Below are positions 9,865 to 20,225 of a stretch of 64,000 bases of DNA, one piece after another; positions within the stretch are counted from its first letter, which is position 1, and each line of letters begins with the position of its first letter. This stretch comes from Spiroplasma chinense. GTDB taxonomy: Bacteria; Bacillota_I; Bacilli_A; Mycoplasmatales; Mycoplasmataceae. Both the position numbers and the translations under genes were made by a program. The stretch spans positions 558,001-622,000 of the forward strand of contig NZ_CP043026.1 of NCBI RefSeq assembly GCF_008086545.1. Direction: 5' to 3'. Below the pieces are notes generated by a model. The model was not told where the DNA came from, did no database searches, and saw nothing but the letters and a program-made list of their open reading frames with translations.

Positions 9865-11043
9865 ATGAATAATTCTAAAAATAAAACAAGCGGTAAAGAT
9901 TTTACACTTATTAGTGAAAAAACAAAAGCAAGAATTAGAGGTTTAATCGAAAAAAGATTAACTGCTCAGACAATTGCCTTATTTGCTCAAGAATACGAAG
10001 CTTATGAACCAGAAATTAGAAAAGAAATTATCGAGTATATCTTATTCTTATTATCAGTTGAAGAAGAAGCGTTAAAAGCAATTGAAGGTGGAGTTGCCGA
10101 TCATAGAGCAAGAATGTTGATGGAAAGACGTAAATTAGAGTTTGCAGAAAAACAATCTAATATACGTAAGATTCAAGACATGCTTAACAAAAAACCAGCA
10201 GGTAATCAAAAACCTAAAGTAGCTGTTAAGTTGGAAGAAAAACCAGTTAAAAAAGAAGAACCAAAAAAGGAAACTAAAAAACAACTTTCAAAATTAGAAC
10301 AAATGCTAAAAGAAGCTCAAATGAGAGAAGCTAAAAATCTAAAAAACGAAAAAGAACAAGAGAAACTTGAAGCAGAACGTAAAGCAAAAGAAGCTGCTAA
10401 AAAAAGAAAAGAAGAAAAAGCTAAACTGGAAAAAGCAAAAAAAGAAGAGCAAAAGAAAATTAGCAGAACTCCTGCTAAAAAACCGCTAAGTTACGACGAA
10501 AAACTTTTAGCTGCACAAGCTGAACAACCTTCTATGATTGAAAGAGATTATGAAAAAGAACAACGTGAAAAGGAAAGACTTTGAAAAGAACTTTATGGTA
10601 AAACAAGAGCAGATTCATTAAAAGAACGCGCTAAGGTGGCCATGAGAGAGTCTGATAGAAGCGAAGCTGATAAAACTCCAACAATTGAAGAAATCTTGTT
10701 GGTAAGCTATGAATTGTATGGAAATGTTTATGATATTGAAGAATTAACAGATCCAAAAAATAAATATTACTTATTCTGAAGTACTATGAAACAAAAATAC
10801 AAAGTTTCAAACATTTCTATTTGAATTAAAGAAAAACCAATTGGTTTTCAAAAGAAAATTTATAAAAAACGTTTAAAAATTGAAAAACAAATTAGCAAAA
10901 AACTTGAACTAATAAACAAAGAAAAAGAAATGCAAGAAATGAAGGCTAAACAAGAAAAAGAAAGATTAGCCAAAGAAGCTGCAAAATTAGCTCAAGAAAA
11001 AGCAGAAGCAAAAAAACAAGAAGAAAATAAAGAAAATAAATAA
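9865..11043 (+). CDS. Charged coiled-coil protein, unknown
   Basis: A 392-aa protein. I chose ATG 9865 because AGAGGTG at 9852-9858 lies 6 nt upstream; an in-frame GTG at 9856 would overlap that site. An N-terminal alpha-helical domain (about 10-95, SEKTKARIRGLIEKRL...) is followed by a long Lys/Glu/Ala coiled coil (about 125-230), a globular middle (about 250-340, EEILLVSYELYGNVYDIEEL) and a C-terminal coiled coil (about 345-392). No membrane segment. Part of the 8768-12073 unit; function unknown. Confidence 0.8.
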
Positions 11044-11104
11044 TTAAGTTAACAAGGTAAAAATTAAAAAACTTATATTATTGGAATAAAGGTGGTTTTT
11101 TAAA

Positions 11105-12073
11105 ATGACAGACATGCAATGAATTTTAATAGGTTTAGGCGCTTTTGCGTTAACACTCGTTCTAACATTTACAATACTTTTCTATCTTGTTTTAAAAGGT
11201 AAGAAAAAAGAGAAAAATATTGAACAAATAACAAGAGAGCCTTACTTCGTTAACGAAAAACATACAAAAGAAAATTGATGAGTCTCAAAAGATGGGGTTT
11301 TAGAAAAAAACTGAATGAAAGGTCAAGATTATGACTTTAAAGTAGCAGTTTTTGATTATTATGAAAACTTTTCTGAAGGATTTTTTAACTCAAAATTTGT
11401 AAGAACAAAATCTTTCTTATTAAAAATTATGGATGTTAAATCTGTAAATAGAACAATTGAAAGATTAAAAATTCATGCTGGTTGTTTGGAGAACATTTGA
11501 TGAAGAAAATACAAGATTTTAATGACAACTTCATTTAAGGAAATGCCGTTGGTTACAAAATCACCAGAATACTTCTTCTACAAATACTACTTTCAATTTA
11601 TATATGAATTAAGAAATGTACTTGCAGATTATCTTGTAAATCATATTATCCCAAATACTATATTTTTAGAATTAAAACCTATTTATTACAAACAATATGG
11701 TATTCAAAAAGTGGATGATCCACAAAAAAATATAGTATTTGCGTTTAATCAAGTTAGCCAAGAAGCTGAAGTATTGGTTGAAAGAATGCAATCTGAATTT
11801 AATGAAGAATTAAATGAAAAAGGTAAAGATTGAATTATTGATTACAAAACTAAATCTGACCTATTAGTTATGCTTCAACCAGACCAATATATTCAAAAAC
11901 TTTTCTTAAAAGAAAAAATTTGAAAAATGACAAAGAAATTCAAGTTACCTCTAACTGATGATTTAGATGAGGCAATAAGAAATCTTGAAGAACATATTAA
12001 AAAAATTGAAGAAGACAAAATCAATCAAGTACGTGAGTACATTGATAGATATCAAGAATTAAAAGGCGCTTAA
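11105..12073 (+). CDS. Membrane-anchored protein of the coiled-coil operon
   Basis: A 322-aa protein, ATG 11105 after AAAGGTGG. One TM helix at about residues 5-31 (WILIGLGAFALTLVLTFTIL) is followed by a KGKKKEKN stop-transfer patch, giving a large cytoplasmic domain rich in aromatic and charged residues (EYFFYKYYFQFIYELR) and a C-terminal helix with coiled-coil character (about 290-322). It is the only membrane anchor among its operon partners, so it could tether them to the membrane; that is inference. No family recognised. Confidence 0.8.
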
Positions 12074-12102
12074 AGTTTTATAAACTATTAAGTGTTTTTT
12101 TT
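12067..12102 (+). terminator. Terminator of the coiled-coil operon
   Basis: Two stacked stems: CGCTTAA/TTAAGTG enclosing AGTTT/AAACT, then T8. Confidence 0.85.
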
Positions 12103-12197
12103 ACTTTTAATTTTTAAAATATCTAACCAAAATAAAGTTTTGACTATTATTAGAGCAAAATTAAAGGTATAATATTTTTAATATTGGAGGATTTAAT

Positions 12198-13571
12198 ATG
12201 CTGTATACTGCAAGTGACGCAATTGATTTGGTATATCGAATTATAGGTAAAACTTCTTCGCTGTCTATTTCTAAAGGTAAATTAAGTAATGATAAATGTA
12301 GATTAATCGCACAAGATATCAAGGAATTTTATAGAGAGCTATTTAAAAGAAGAATTAAACATGAAAATGAAATAGAAGCTTATTTTAATGAGTATCAATG
12401 AAGCTTTGTGAGTTCTGATGATGATCAAAATATCTTATTAGAAGTAAAGGAATTTATTAAAAATAACTTCCTTATTAGTGAAAAATCAGATTACTTCTTA
12501 TCAGAAGAACACGTTCACGAAGAATTGAACAAAATCTATGATAAAGCTTTAGATAACAGTTTTGTTGTTGATAAGGAATCAATAAATTGAAATAAAACTG
12601 TAAAACTTATTGAATCAAGATTCCTTACATGAGTTCAAAATAAAAGTTTAAAACAAAATAGTGAATTAAAAGCAAGATTATTAACTATTTTAGATAGTAT
12701 GAATGAAAAAGAGGAAGTAAATTATCATCAAAAATCAGAATTACTTGTCCAAACTATGGATAAATTACAAAAATTTGTAAGTGAATATGAACTTGGAAGA
12801 GTTGAAAAAGTAAATGAAAATAGTGAAAAATATGAAAGATATCTTTACACATTAAAAACTTTTGAAAGTGTTCCTTCTGGATTTAATTTAGAAACTTACA
12901 TAAGTTTTGAAAAAATCTATACTCAGGTAAGAATCTTACCAGATGATGCAAGTATGTGAGAAATTGATTTTACAATGGACTTGTTAATTAGAGTGTTTTT
13001 TGCAACACTTGTAAACAGTTTAGTAACTTCAGGGACTTTTAGTATTTGAAATGCAAAAATTGAAATGATCAGATCAAATGGTGGTTGAAAAATAGATAAA
13101 AATAAAGAAATTGTAAGAAATATGTATATTGCTTTAACTCAAGATGATGACAAAAAACGTGAATTAATTAAATTTAGTGGTAAAAAACTAAATAGAGACT
13201 TAATTGATATTGCAAAAAAACTTGTTAAATTAGTTCTTGAATTAGAAACAGTTGAAAAATTCTCTTCAATTGAAAAGAAAGAAACATTTGATGTTCCTAA
13301 TGTTGATGTTATTTCTGTGTATTTTGTTCAATTAGCAAATTTAATTAAGTATCATGAAGCTGGAATTTCAGATAGTTTCTTAGCTCACCCAGGTGAGGTT
13401 GTAGGAAACTTTGATATTGCTATTGCTGATGCTTTATTGGATTTTAATAATGTAAATAATGTTTTAACTGCTGTTAAAAAAGCAGATAACAAAATTGCAG
13501 ACTTCCCTGATGAAGTTTGTTTACGAACAATTCACTATATTGAAAAACTTGGTGAAATTACAGACTTTTAA
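12198..13571 (+). CDS. Cytoplasmic helical protein, unknown
   Basis: A 457-aa protein, ATG 12198 after TTGGAGG. Five TGA codons are read as Trp. It is all-helical looking, with no signal or TM segment. A TATAAT box at 12168-12173 is probably its -10. It ends in its own terminator but is followed 45 nt later by a Cys-rich protein. I do not recognise a family; it is read as part of the lineage-specific cluster. Confidence 0.8.
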
Positions 13572-13594
13572 AAATCGTAAATTACGATTTTTTT
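13571..13594 (+). terminator. Terminator after the 457-aa gene
   Basis: AAATCGTAA / TTACGATTT stem with T run. Confidence 0.8.
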
Positions 13595-13616
13595 ATTGAA
13601 ATGGAGGCAAAATAAT

Positions 13617-14246
13617 ATGTGTTGTGGATGTGATGCATCATTATTAGAAAATTGTAATTGTTCACTTTACGAAGAAAAGTGCGAGAAACCGGTTTGTTGT
13701 TGATGTTGTGTTTATCAAAGATGAATAAAATTTGAAAGTGAAGGCAAAATTTACAGTACTTTAATTGCAGATATTGAACTTGTATCATCTAAAGAAAAGC
13801 ATTTAAAAGTTGCTAAAAAATTTGTAAAAGATCAACTTAAAGATATTGAACATATCAATGCAGAGTTTTCAAAGTATAAATCTAAGAGATATATTCAAAT
13901 GGTTGATGGTGACAACGACCTTGACACTCTTGTAAATGAGATTGAAAACGATTTAGGTCAAAAAATTCGTTGTCAATTAAATGAATGAGAAGTTTATATT
14001 GAGATGTGTAATGTTTTTCTTGATTTTCAAGATGCTTTTGTCTCAAAATTATCTTATTTAAATATGTTTGAAATGTCAGAAGGTATTTTTACAACATTAT
14101 TTGAGATGGCTCAATTATTTTCAAAAGTTCTTAAAACTGAGCAAAATATGAGCTTTATAGCAACTACAAAAGAAAAATTTGTAGATCTTGAAGGGGTTTT
14201 AACCAAATTTCAAGAGAACTTAAACCATAAAATTAGTACATTATAA
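13617..14246 (+). CDS. Protein with extremely Cys-rich N-terminus, unknown
   Basis: A 209-aa protein, ATG 13617 after ATGGAGG. Ten cysteines fall in the first 31 residues (2, 3, 5, 13, 15, 22, 27, 28, 30, 31) in CC, CxC and CCWCC clusters, followed by an ordinary charged helical domain with three more Cys. No hydrophobic signal. The N-terminus could bind metal or a cluster, or be acylated; nothing in the sequence decides. The reading frame is supported by the strong ribosome site and the TAA stop just before the tig promoter region. Confidence 0.78.
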
Positions 14247-14303
14247 TATTAATTTGTTATAATTATTTTTGTTAAACGACTTAATGTCGAGGAGGTAAAT
14301 AAT

Positions 14304-15593
14304 ATGAAATTTAGTGCTAAAAAACTAGCAGAAAAAGGGCAAGGAGCTTGAATTGTTACTATCGAAGGTGAAGAATGAGCAGAAGCTGTTAAAAAAGGTA
14401 AAGCTAAAGCTGCTGCAAACTTAGAAATTCCAGGTTTTAGAAAAGGAAAAGCACCACAAGAAAAAGTGGCTCAATACTTAACACCAGTTAAATACTTGAA
14501 CTCAGCAGTTCAAAGTATTTTAGAAAAAGCTTGAGATTTTGCAAAAGAACAAAATAGTGATGTTCAACCATTTAACTCACCAGTTCCAACTCCAACCAAA
14601 ATCTCTGAAAAATCATGTGAATTAGAATTTGTATTTGACCTAAAACCAGAAATTAATATTGGTGAATACAAAGGATTAAAATCAAAAGAGTTAGTTAAAG
14701 AAGAATTTGAAGCAACTAAAGAAGAAATTGAAAAAGCAATTGATCAATACAGAGAAAGATTTGCTTTAGAAAAAGATAAAGAAGCTGATGCAGTTATTGC
14801 AAAAGGTGATGTTGTTAAATTTGACTTTGAAGGATTTATAGACGGAGAAGCATTTAAAGGTGGAAAAGGATTAGACTTTAGACTTGTAATTGGTTCAGGA
14901 AACATGATTCCAGGATTTGAAGATGCAATGATCGGTAAAAAACTTGGAGAATCTACAATTAAAGTAACTTTCCCAAATGATTACACTCCAGAATTATCAG
15001 GAAAAGAAGCTGAATTTAAATTAAATGTAAAAGAAATCAAAGAAAGAGTTTTACCAAAAAAAGATGATGAGTTGGCAAAAGATTTAAACTTACCAAACAT
15101 CAAAACTTACAAAGAACTTGAAGAAAATGTAAAAGTTCAAATAGTTGAACAAAAAACAACTACTTTAAAAAACGTATTTGTAAATAAAGTAATTGATATG
15201 ATTATTGCAAATTCAAAAATTGAATTACCAAAAGCTGTAATCAACAAAGAAATTGACTCATTATACAAAGAATTTGAAGCTAGAGTAGCTGGTCAAAAAC
15301 TTTCAATGAAAGAATACAAAAAACAAACAGGTATGACTGATGAAGACATTCGTGCAGAATTATTTGATGATGCAAAAAGAAGAATTAGTTCTCATTTAGT
15401 TACTGATAAAGTTAGAAACAATGAAAACTTCGAAGTTTCAGCTGAAGAAATTAATGAAAAATACACAAAACTTGCTAGTCAATTTGGTCTAGAAGTAGAT
15501 TACATTAAAGGATCAATTTTACCTGAAGCACACGTAAAAGAAGAAATTTTAAAAGAAAAATTAATTGATTTCTTATACGTAAACAACGGTTAA
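14304..15593 (+). CDS. tig: Trigger factor
   Basis: A 429-aa ribosome-associated peptidyl-prolyl isomerase/chaperone, ATG 14304 after GAGGAGG. The N-terminal ribosome-binding domain carries GFRKGKAP at 44-51, an FKBP-type PPIase domain lies at about 160-245 (KGDVVKFDFEGFIDG, PGFEDAMIGKKLGE), and a helical C-terminal chaperone domain runs to the end. Normal length. It meets nascent chains at the ribosome exit. It stands alone between a TATAAT box (about 14262) and a terminator. Confidence 0.96.
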
Positions 15594-15600
15594 TAATACA

Positions 15601-15628
15601 AAATATGAAAAAATTTCATATTTTTTTT
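15601..15628 (+). terminator. Terminator after tig
   Basis: AAATATGAAA / TTTCATATTT stem, then T5. Confidence 0.85.
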
Positions 15629-15634
15629 ATTTTT

Positions 15635-15661
15635 TTAGCACTTACCACTTGCAAGTGCTAA
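15635..15661. promoter_or_regulatory. CIRCE element (HrcA operator) upstream of lon
   Basis: TTAGCACTT, 9-nt spacer, AAGTGCTAA: a perfect inverted repeat matching the CIRCE consensus TTAGCACTC-N9-GAGTGCTAA except at the innermost pair. TATAAT at 15674-15679 lies 12 nt downstream and a possible -35 (TTGCAA, 15649-15654) overlaps it. HrcA would repress lon until heat shock. Confidence 0.9.
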
Positions 15662-15704
15662 AAATTATGTTATTATAATTTTGTACCAAACAGGAGGAAT
15701 TACA

Positions 15705-18086
15705 ATGAACAGTACAAACAAATTACCGTTACTTGTTACAAGAGGAAGTTATGTTTACCCTACATTTGAACAAGTATTAGAAATAGGTAGAGATAAAACA
15801 ACATTAGCAGTAAAAGAAGCTGTTAAAAACCATGACGGTCACATTTTAATCGTTTCTCAAAAAAAACCTTTAGAAGATGATCCAGAAATTTCTGAATTAT
15901 TTAACTTCGGGGTTTTAGCTAAAGTAAATATTAAAAAAGAGTGAAAAGATGGTACTTTAACTGTAAATATAAAATCTCTTTCAAGAGCTGAAATCAGCAA
16001 TATTGAATTAAGTGATTTCTATTCTGCAGAATATAAAGAAAAAACTTCAGTAGTTGAAGATGATAAAAAATCATTAGAAAAAATTATAACTCATATTAAA
16101 GCTATGATTTCAAGTCAAGAAGAGTTTCCAGCAGAAATGGAAGACATTTTAAAAGATGCAGGTTCAAATGTTGATCCTAACTATCTTGTAGATAGCGCAG
16201 CTCACTTAATGCCTTTTATGTCAATCGAAAAGAAACAAGCAATCTTGGAAGAAATTGACCCAATCAAAAGAATAGCAATTATTAATGATTTCTTAGATGA
16301 AAAACGTCAATCAGCAGACATTGAAACATCAATTAGTAAAAAAATTAAATCAAGAGTTGATGAACAACAAAGAGAATTTTACTTAAGAGAAAAATTAAAA
16401 GCTATTAAAGATGAATTAGGGGATATGGATGGTGAAGGAGACGACATTAAAAAATACAAAACTCGTCTTGAAAATGAACCATTCCCAGAAAACATTAAAA
16501 AAAGAATAATGCAAGAAATCGACAGATATGAAGCATTACCTTCATCATCAAGTGAAGCAAACATTATCAGAACATACATTGATTGAATGATGCAAACACC
16601 ATGATGACAAAAATCAGAAGAAAAAACTGATCTTAAATATGCAAAAGATGTTTTAGATAAACACCACTATGGTTTAGAAAAAGTTAAAGAAAGAATTATC
16701 GAGTACTTAGCTGTTAAACAAAATACCAACAAAGTAAAAGGACAAATCATTACATTGGTAGGTCCTCCAGGAGTTGGGAAAACTAGTTTAGCAAAATCTA
16801 TCTCAGAAGCTATGGGAAGAGATTTTGTAAAAGTAGCACTTGGTGGAATTAAAGATGAATCTGAAATTAGAGGTCACAGAAAAACTTATATCGGAGCTAT
16901 GCCAGGACGTATTATTCAAGGTATGAAAAAAGCTGGAGTTAAAAACCCAGTATTCTTACTAGACGAAATTGATAAAATGGCAAGTGATTATAGAGGAGAT
17001 CCAGCTTCAGCAATGCTTGAAGTTCTTGACCCAGAACAAAACTCAAAATTCTCAGATCACTACTTAGAAGAAGAATATGACTTAAGTGATGTTGTGTTTA
17101 TTGCAACAGCAAACTACCCAGACAATATTCCAGAAGCGTTATACGACAGAATGGAAATTATTGAACTATCAAGTTATACAGAAATTGAAAAACAAAAAAT
17201 TGCAACTGAATACTTAGTACCAAAAGTACTTGAAGATCACGCAGTTTCAAAAGAAGCTCTAATCTTTACATCAGAAGGAATTAGTGAAATTATTAAACAC
17301 TATACTCGTGAAGCTGGAGTACGTCAATTAGAACGTTGAATTGCATCAATCACAAGAAAATTTGTTGTTAAAATGTTAAACAAAGAGTTAGAAACACTTA
17401 CAGTTACACCAGAAGTTGTAAATGAATTGTTGAAAAAACGTATCTTTGAACATACAGAAAAAGAAAAACAACCTCAAGTTGGAGTTGTTACGGGTCTTGC
17501 ATATACACAATTTGGTGGAGATATCTTACCAATTGAGGTAAACCATTTCCCTGGAAAAGGTGGACTTGTATTAACTGGTAAACTTGGAGATGTTATGAAA
17601 GAATCTGCAACAATTGCATATGACTTTGTAAAATCAAACTACAAATCATTTAATATACCAAAAGAAGTATTTAGTGAAAATGATATCCATATTCACGTAC
17701 CAGAAGGAGCTGTACCAAAAGATGGTCCTTCAGCTGGTATTGCATTAACAACAGCGATTGTTTCTGCATTAACTAACAAACCTGTACCAAAAGATATCGG
17801 TATGACAGGAGAAGTTACTTTAAGAGGATTGGTATTCCCAATTGGTGGTTTAAGAGAAAAATCAATTTCAGCTCACAGAAGTGGATTGAAAAAAATCTTA
17901 ATTCCATTTAAAAATACTAAAGATATTGATGACATTCCAGAAGAAGTTAGAAATGAATTAGAAATTGTACCTGTTGAAAAATATGAACAAGTATTTGAAC
18001 AAGTATTTAGTGAAAAAGTAAAAGAATTTACTACAGAACTTCCAATTTCAACTTCAGAATCTAAAACTGAAGAAGCAAGTCATTAA
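15705..18086 (+). CDS. lon: ATP-dependent protease Lon
   Basis: A 793-aa protein. Start ATG 15705 is chosen for AGGAGG at 15692-15697. The N-domain ([21 protein letters not shown]) is followed by a central helical region, the AAA+ module with Walker A GPPGVGKT at 353-360 and Walker B LLDEID around Asp420, and the P-domain with catalytic Ser676 (PKDGPSAG) and Lys719 (LREKS), spaced 43 residues as in E. coli Lon. It degrades misfolded and regulatory proteins in the cytosol. A CIRCE element puts it under HrcA heat-shock control. Confidence 0.97.
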
Positions 18087-18090
18087 TTCA

Positions 18091-18117
18091 AAACGCATCC
18101 TATGATGCGTTTTTTTG
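18091..18117 (+). terminator. Terminator after lon
   Basis: AAACGCATC / GATGCGTTT stem with CTAT loop and T7. Confidence 0.85.
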
Positions 18118-18152
18118 ATGTAAAATTAAATTATTGTTTGGAGGAATGAAAA

Positions 18153-19388
18153 ATGAAACAGTCATTAAGCTATTTGCTAAGACCAAAAACTATTAAAGAT
18201 GTTATCGGTCAAAAACATTTATTAAATGAAAAGGGAATAATAACTAAAATGGTTGAGAAGAAATTTCCTGTTAATTTAATATTCTATGGCCCTCCAGGAA
18301 TAGGTAAAACAAGTACTGCAATAGCTATTGCAAACGATTTAGAACTAACTTACGAACAATTTAATGCTTCAAAAGATAAGAAAGAAAAACTTCAAAAAAT
18401 AATTGATAATAATAAGACTGAAAAGATAATATTAATTATTGATGAAATTCATAGAATGAATAGAAATATCCAAGATTTATTACTTGAATACATAGAATCA
18501 AGAGATCTTATAATTTTTGTAACAACAACTGAAAATCCTTATTTTTCAATAAATCCAGCTATTAGAAGTAGATGCACTATTGTTAAAATGAATGATATTT
18601 CTGTTGAAGAAATGAAAGATGGTCTAGAAAGAATTATAAAAGAAAATAACTTTGACATTAAGTTTGATAAAAATTCATTACAAACAATTTGTACTTTAGC
18701 AAATGGTGATTTAAGAGTAGCTTTAAATTCTTTAGAAATTCTTATAAATTTATATGAAGGTGTCATTGTTGATGATGAAATAGTACATAGTGTTTTTGAT
18801 AAGGCATATGTTAAAGGTTCGGTTGACGGTGATGAAATTCATGATTTAAAGTCAGCTTTTCAAAAATCAATAAGGGGAAGTGATGTGGATGCAGCACTTC
18901 ATTATTGAGCTAGATTGATGGAAATTGGTGACTATGAAATAATTATGAGAAGAATGGTTATAATGGCATATGAAGACATTGGACTTGCAAATCCAGCAAT
19001 CCCTCCAAGAGTTTTTAATGCTTGTCAAGCATTTAGACAAGTTGGAGTTCCAGAAGGGGTTTTAATTTTAGGATTGGCTGTAATTGAAATGGCTTTAAGT
19101 GAAAAGTCAGATTCATCTTCAAAAGCAATTTATTATGCTTTATCAGATGTAAGTTCAGGTTCAATTTTTCAAGTACCAGCTCATTTAAGAGATGCACATT
19201 ACAAAAGTGCTAAGAAATTAGGGTCTGGTGTTGGTTATAAATATCCTCATGATTATGAAAATGATTATGTTCAACAACAATATTTACCAGAAGAGATTAA
19301 AAATAAGAAATATTTTAATCCAAAACATCATTCTGCATACGAAGCAAAATTAATGACAATTTATAATAAATTTACCAAGAAAAAATAA
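18153..19388 (+). CDS. rarA: Replication-associated recombination protein RarA (MgsA)
   Basis: A 411-aa AAA+ ATPase, ATG 18153 after TTTGGAGG. Opens with LRPKTIKDVIGQKHLL, typical of RarA and clamp-loader relatives. Walker A is GPPGIGKT at 46-53, Walker B IIDEIH, sensor 1 TTTENP, arginine finger SRC. The C-terminal tetramerisation region has YEDIGLANP and the SEKSDSSSKAIYYAL segment specific to RarA/WRNIP1. It acts at stalled replication forks. TGA 18906-18908 is Trp. Confidence 0.94.
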
Positions 19389-19415
19389 TAAAATAATAGA
19401 AGGAGGCATTTAAAT

Positions 19416-20195
19416 ATGAGAACAAGTTTACAAATTAGAGAAGATCTTGCAAGAACAGGTTATATTTGAATGCCAAATTATAAAGACATTTTGGTTAAAG
19501 TATGAGCTAATATGGAAACATACTTTGATGATGATGAATCTGTTGAATCTGCACTTTGAGCAAGTTTCAAAAGATATGATGAAGAAATGATAGGGATAGT
19601 TTTTATCACTACAAAAAGAACATTTACTATTGAAGTGATTGATGGAAATGATAATGCTCAAATAAGATATTTACCATTTGACTCTTATAGTTTACAAAAA
19701 ATCCAGCTACAGCTTTCTAAAAGTGGGACAGGACTTAATTATGTGTCGCTTTTAAACGATAGTTTTGGTAATGGTATTACTTTTGCCACACCAAATAAAG
19801 ATGTTGCCCAACACTTTGTAGACACTTTAAGAGGGAAAACAAATGGTGAAATTGAAAAATTACCAGATTCAGATGATCCATTGTTGGCTGAAAATGAAAA
19901 AGAACAGGTAATTGATGAAAATCTTGAAAAGGCTGAAGAAATAGTTCCTCATAAGTTTGAAAAAAAACATGAAGAAATTAAGCCTATGAAAGAACATGAT
20001 GGTTGAAGAAAAGCACCACCAGATAATAGGGATAAAGAAATTGAAATTAAAATTGTTCCTGCAAAACCTGAAAAACCAAAGAAAGTTAAAAAGGATGGAT
20101 ATGCATCTAAATGACAATCTAAAACATGAATGTTTTGGTTTGCAATACCAATTTCAATAGTTGCAATTATTGCTTGTTTATTGATATTCCTATAA
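19416..20195 (+). CDS. Tail-anchored protein with possible PH-like domain
   Basis: A 259-aa protein, ATG 19416 after GAAGGAGG. The N-terminal beta-rich domain of about 130 residues has a PH/YokE-like pattern (FITTKRTFTIEVI, RYLPFDSYSLQKI, GITFATPNKDVAQHFVDTL). A highly charged Glu/Lys/Pro linker follows (about 135-235), then one C-terminal TM helix (about 238-259). No signal peptide, so the domain should face the cytosol. The PH-like reading is inference from pattern. Probably co-transcribed with rarA (27-nt gap). Confidence 0.75.
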
Positions 20196-20198
20196 AAA

Positions 20199-20225
20199 TA
20201 AAAAAAACGCATTTGCGTTTTTTTA
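20199..20225. terminator. Bidirectional terminator between convergent genes
   Basis: AAAACGC / GCGTTTT stem with ATTT loop; A-tract on the left and T-tract on the right serve both strands. Confidence 0.8.

Noticed and set aside
19869-20212. Phe/Ile-rich minus-strand frames
   Set aside because: They are complements of the Lys/Glu-rich linker of the tail-anchored protein and have no ribosome site.
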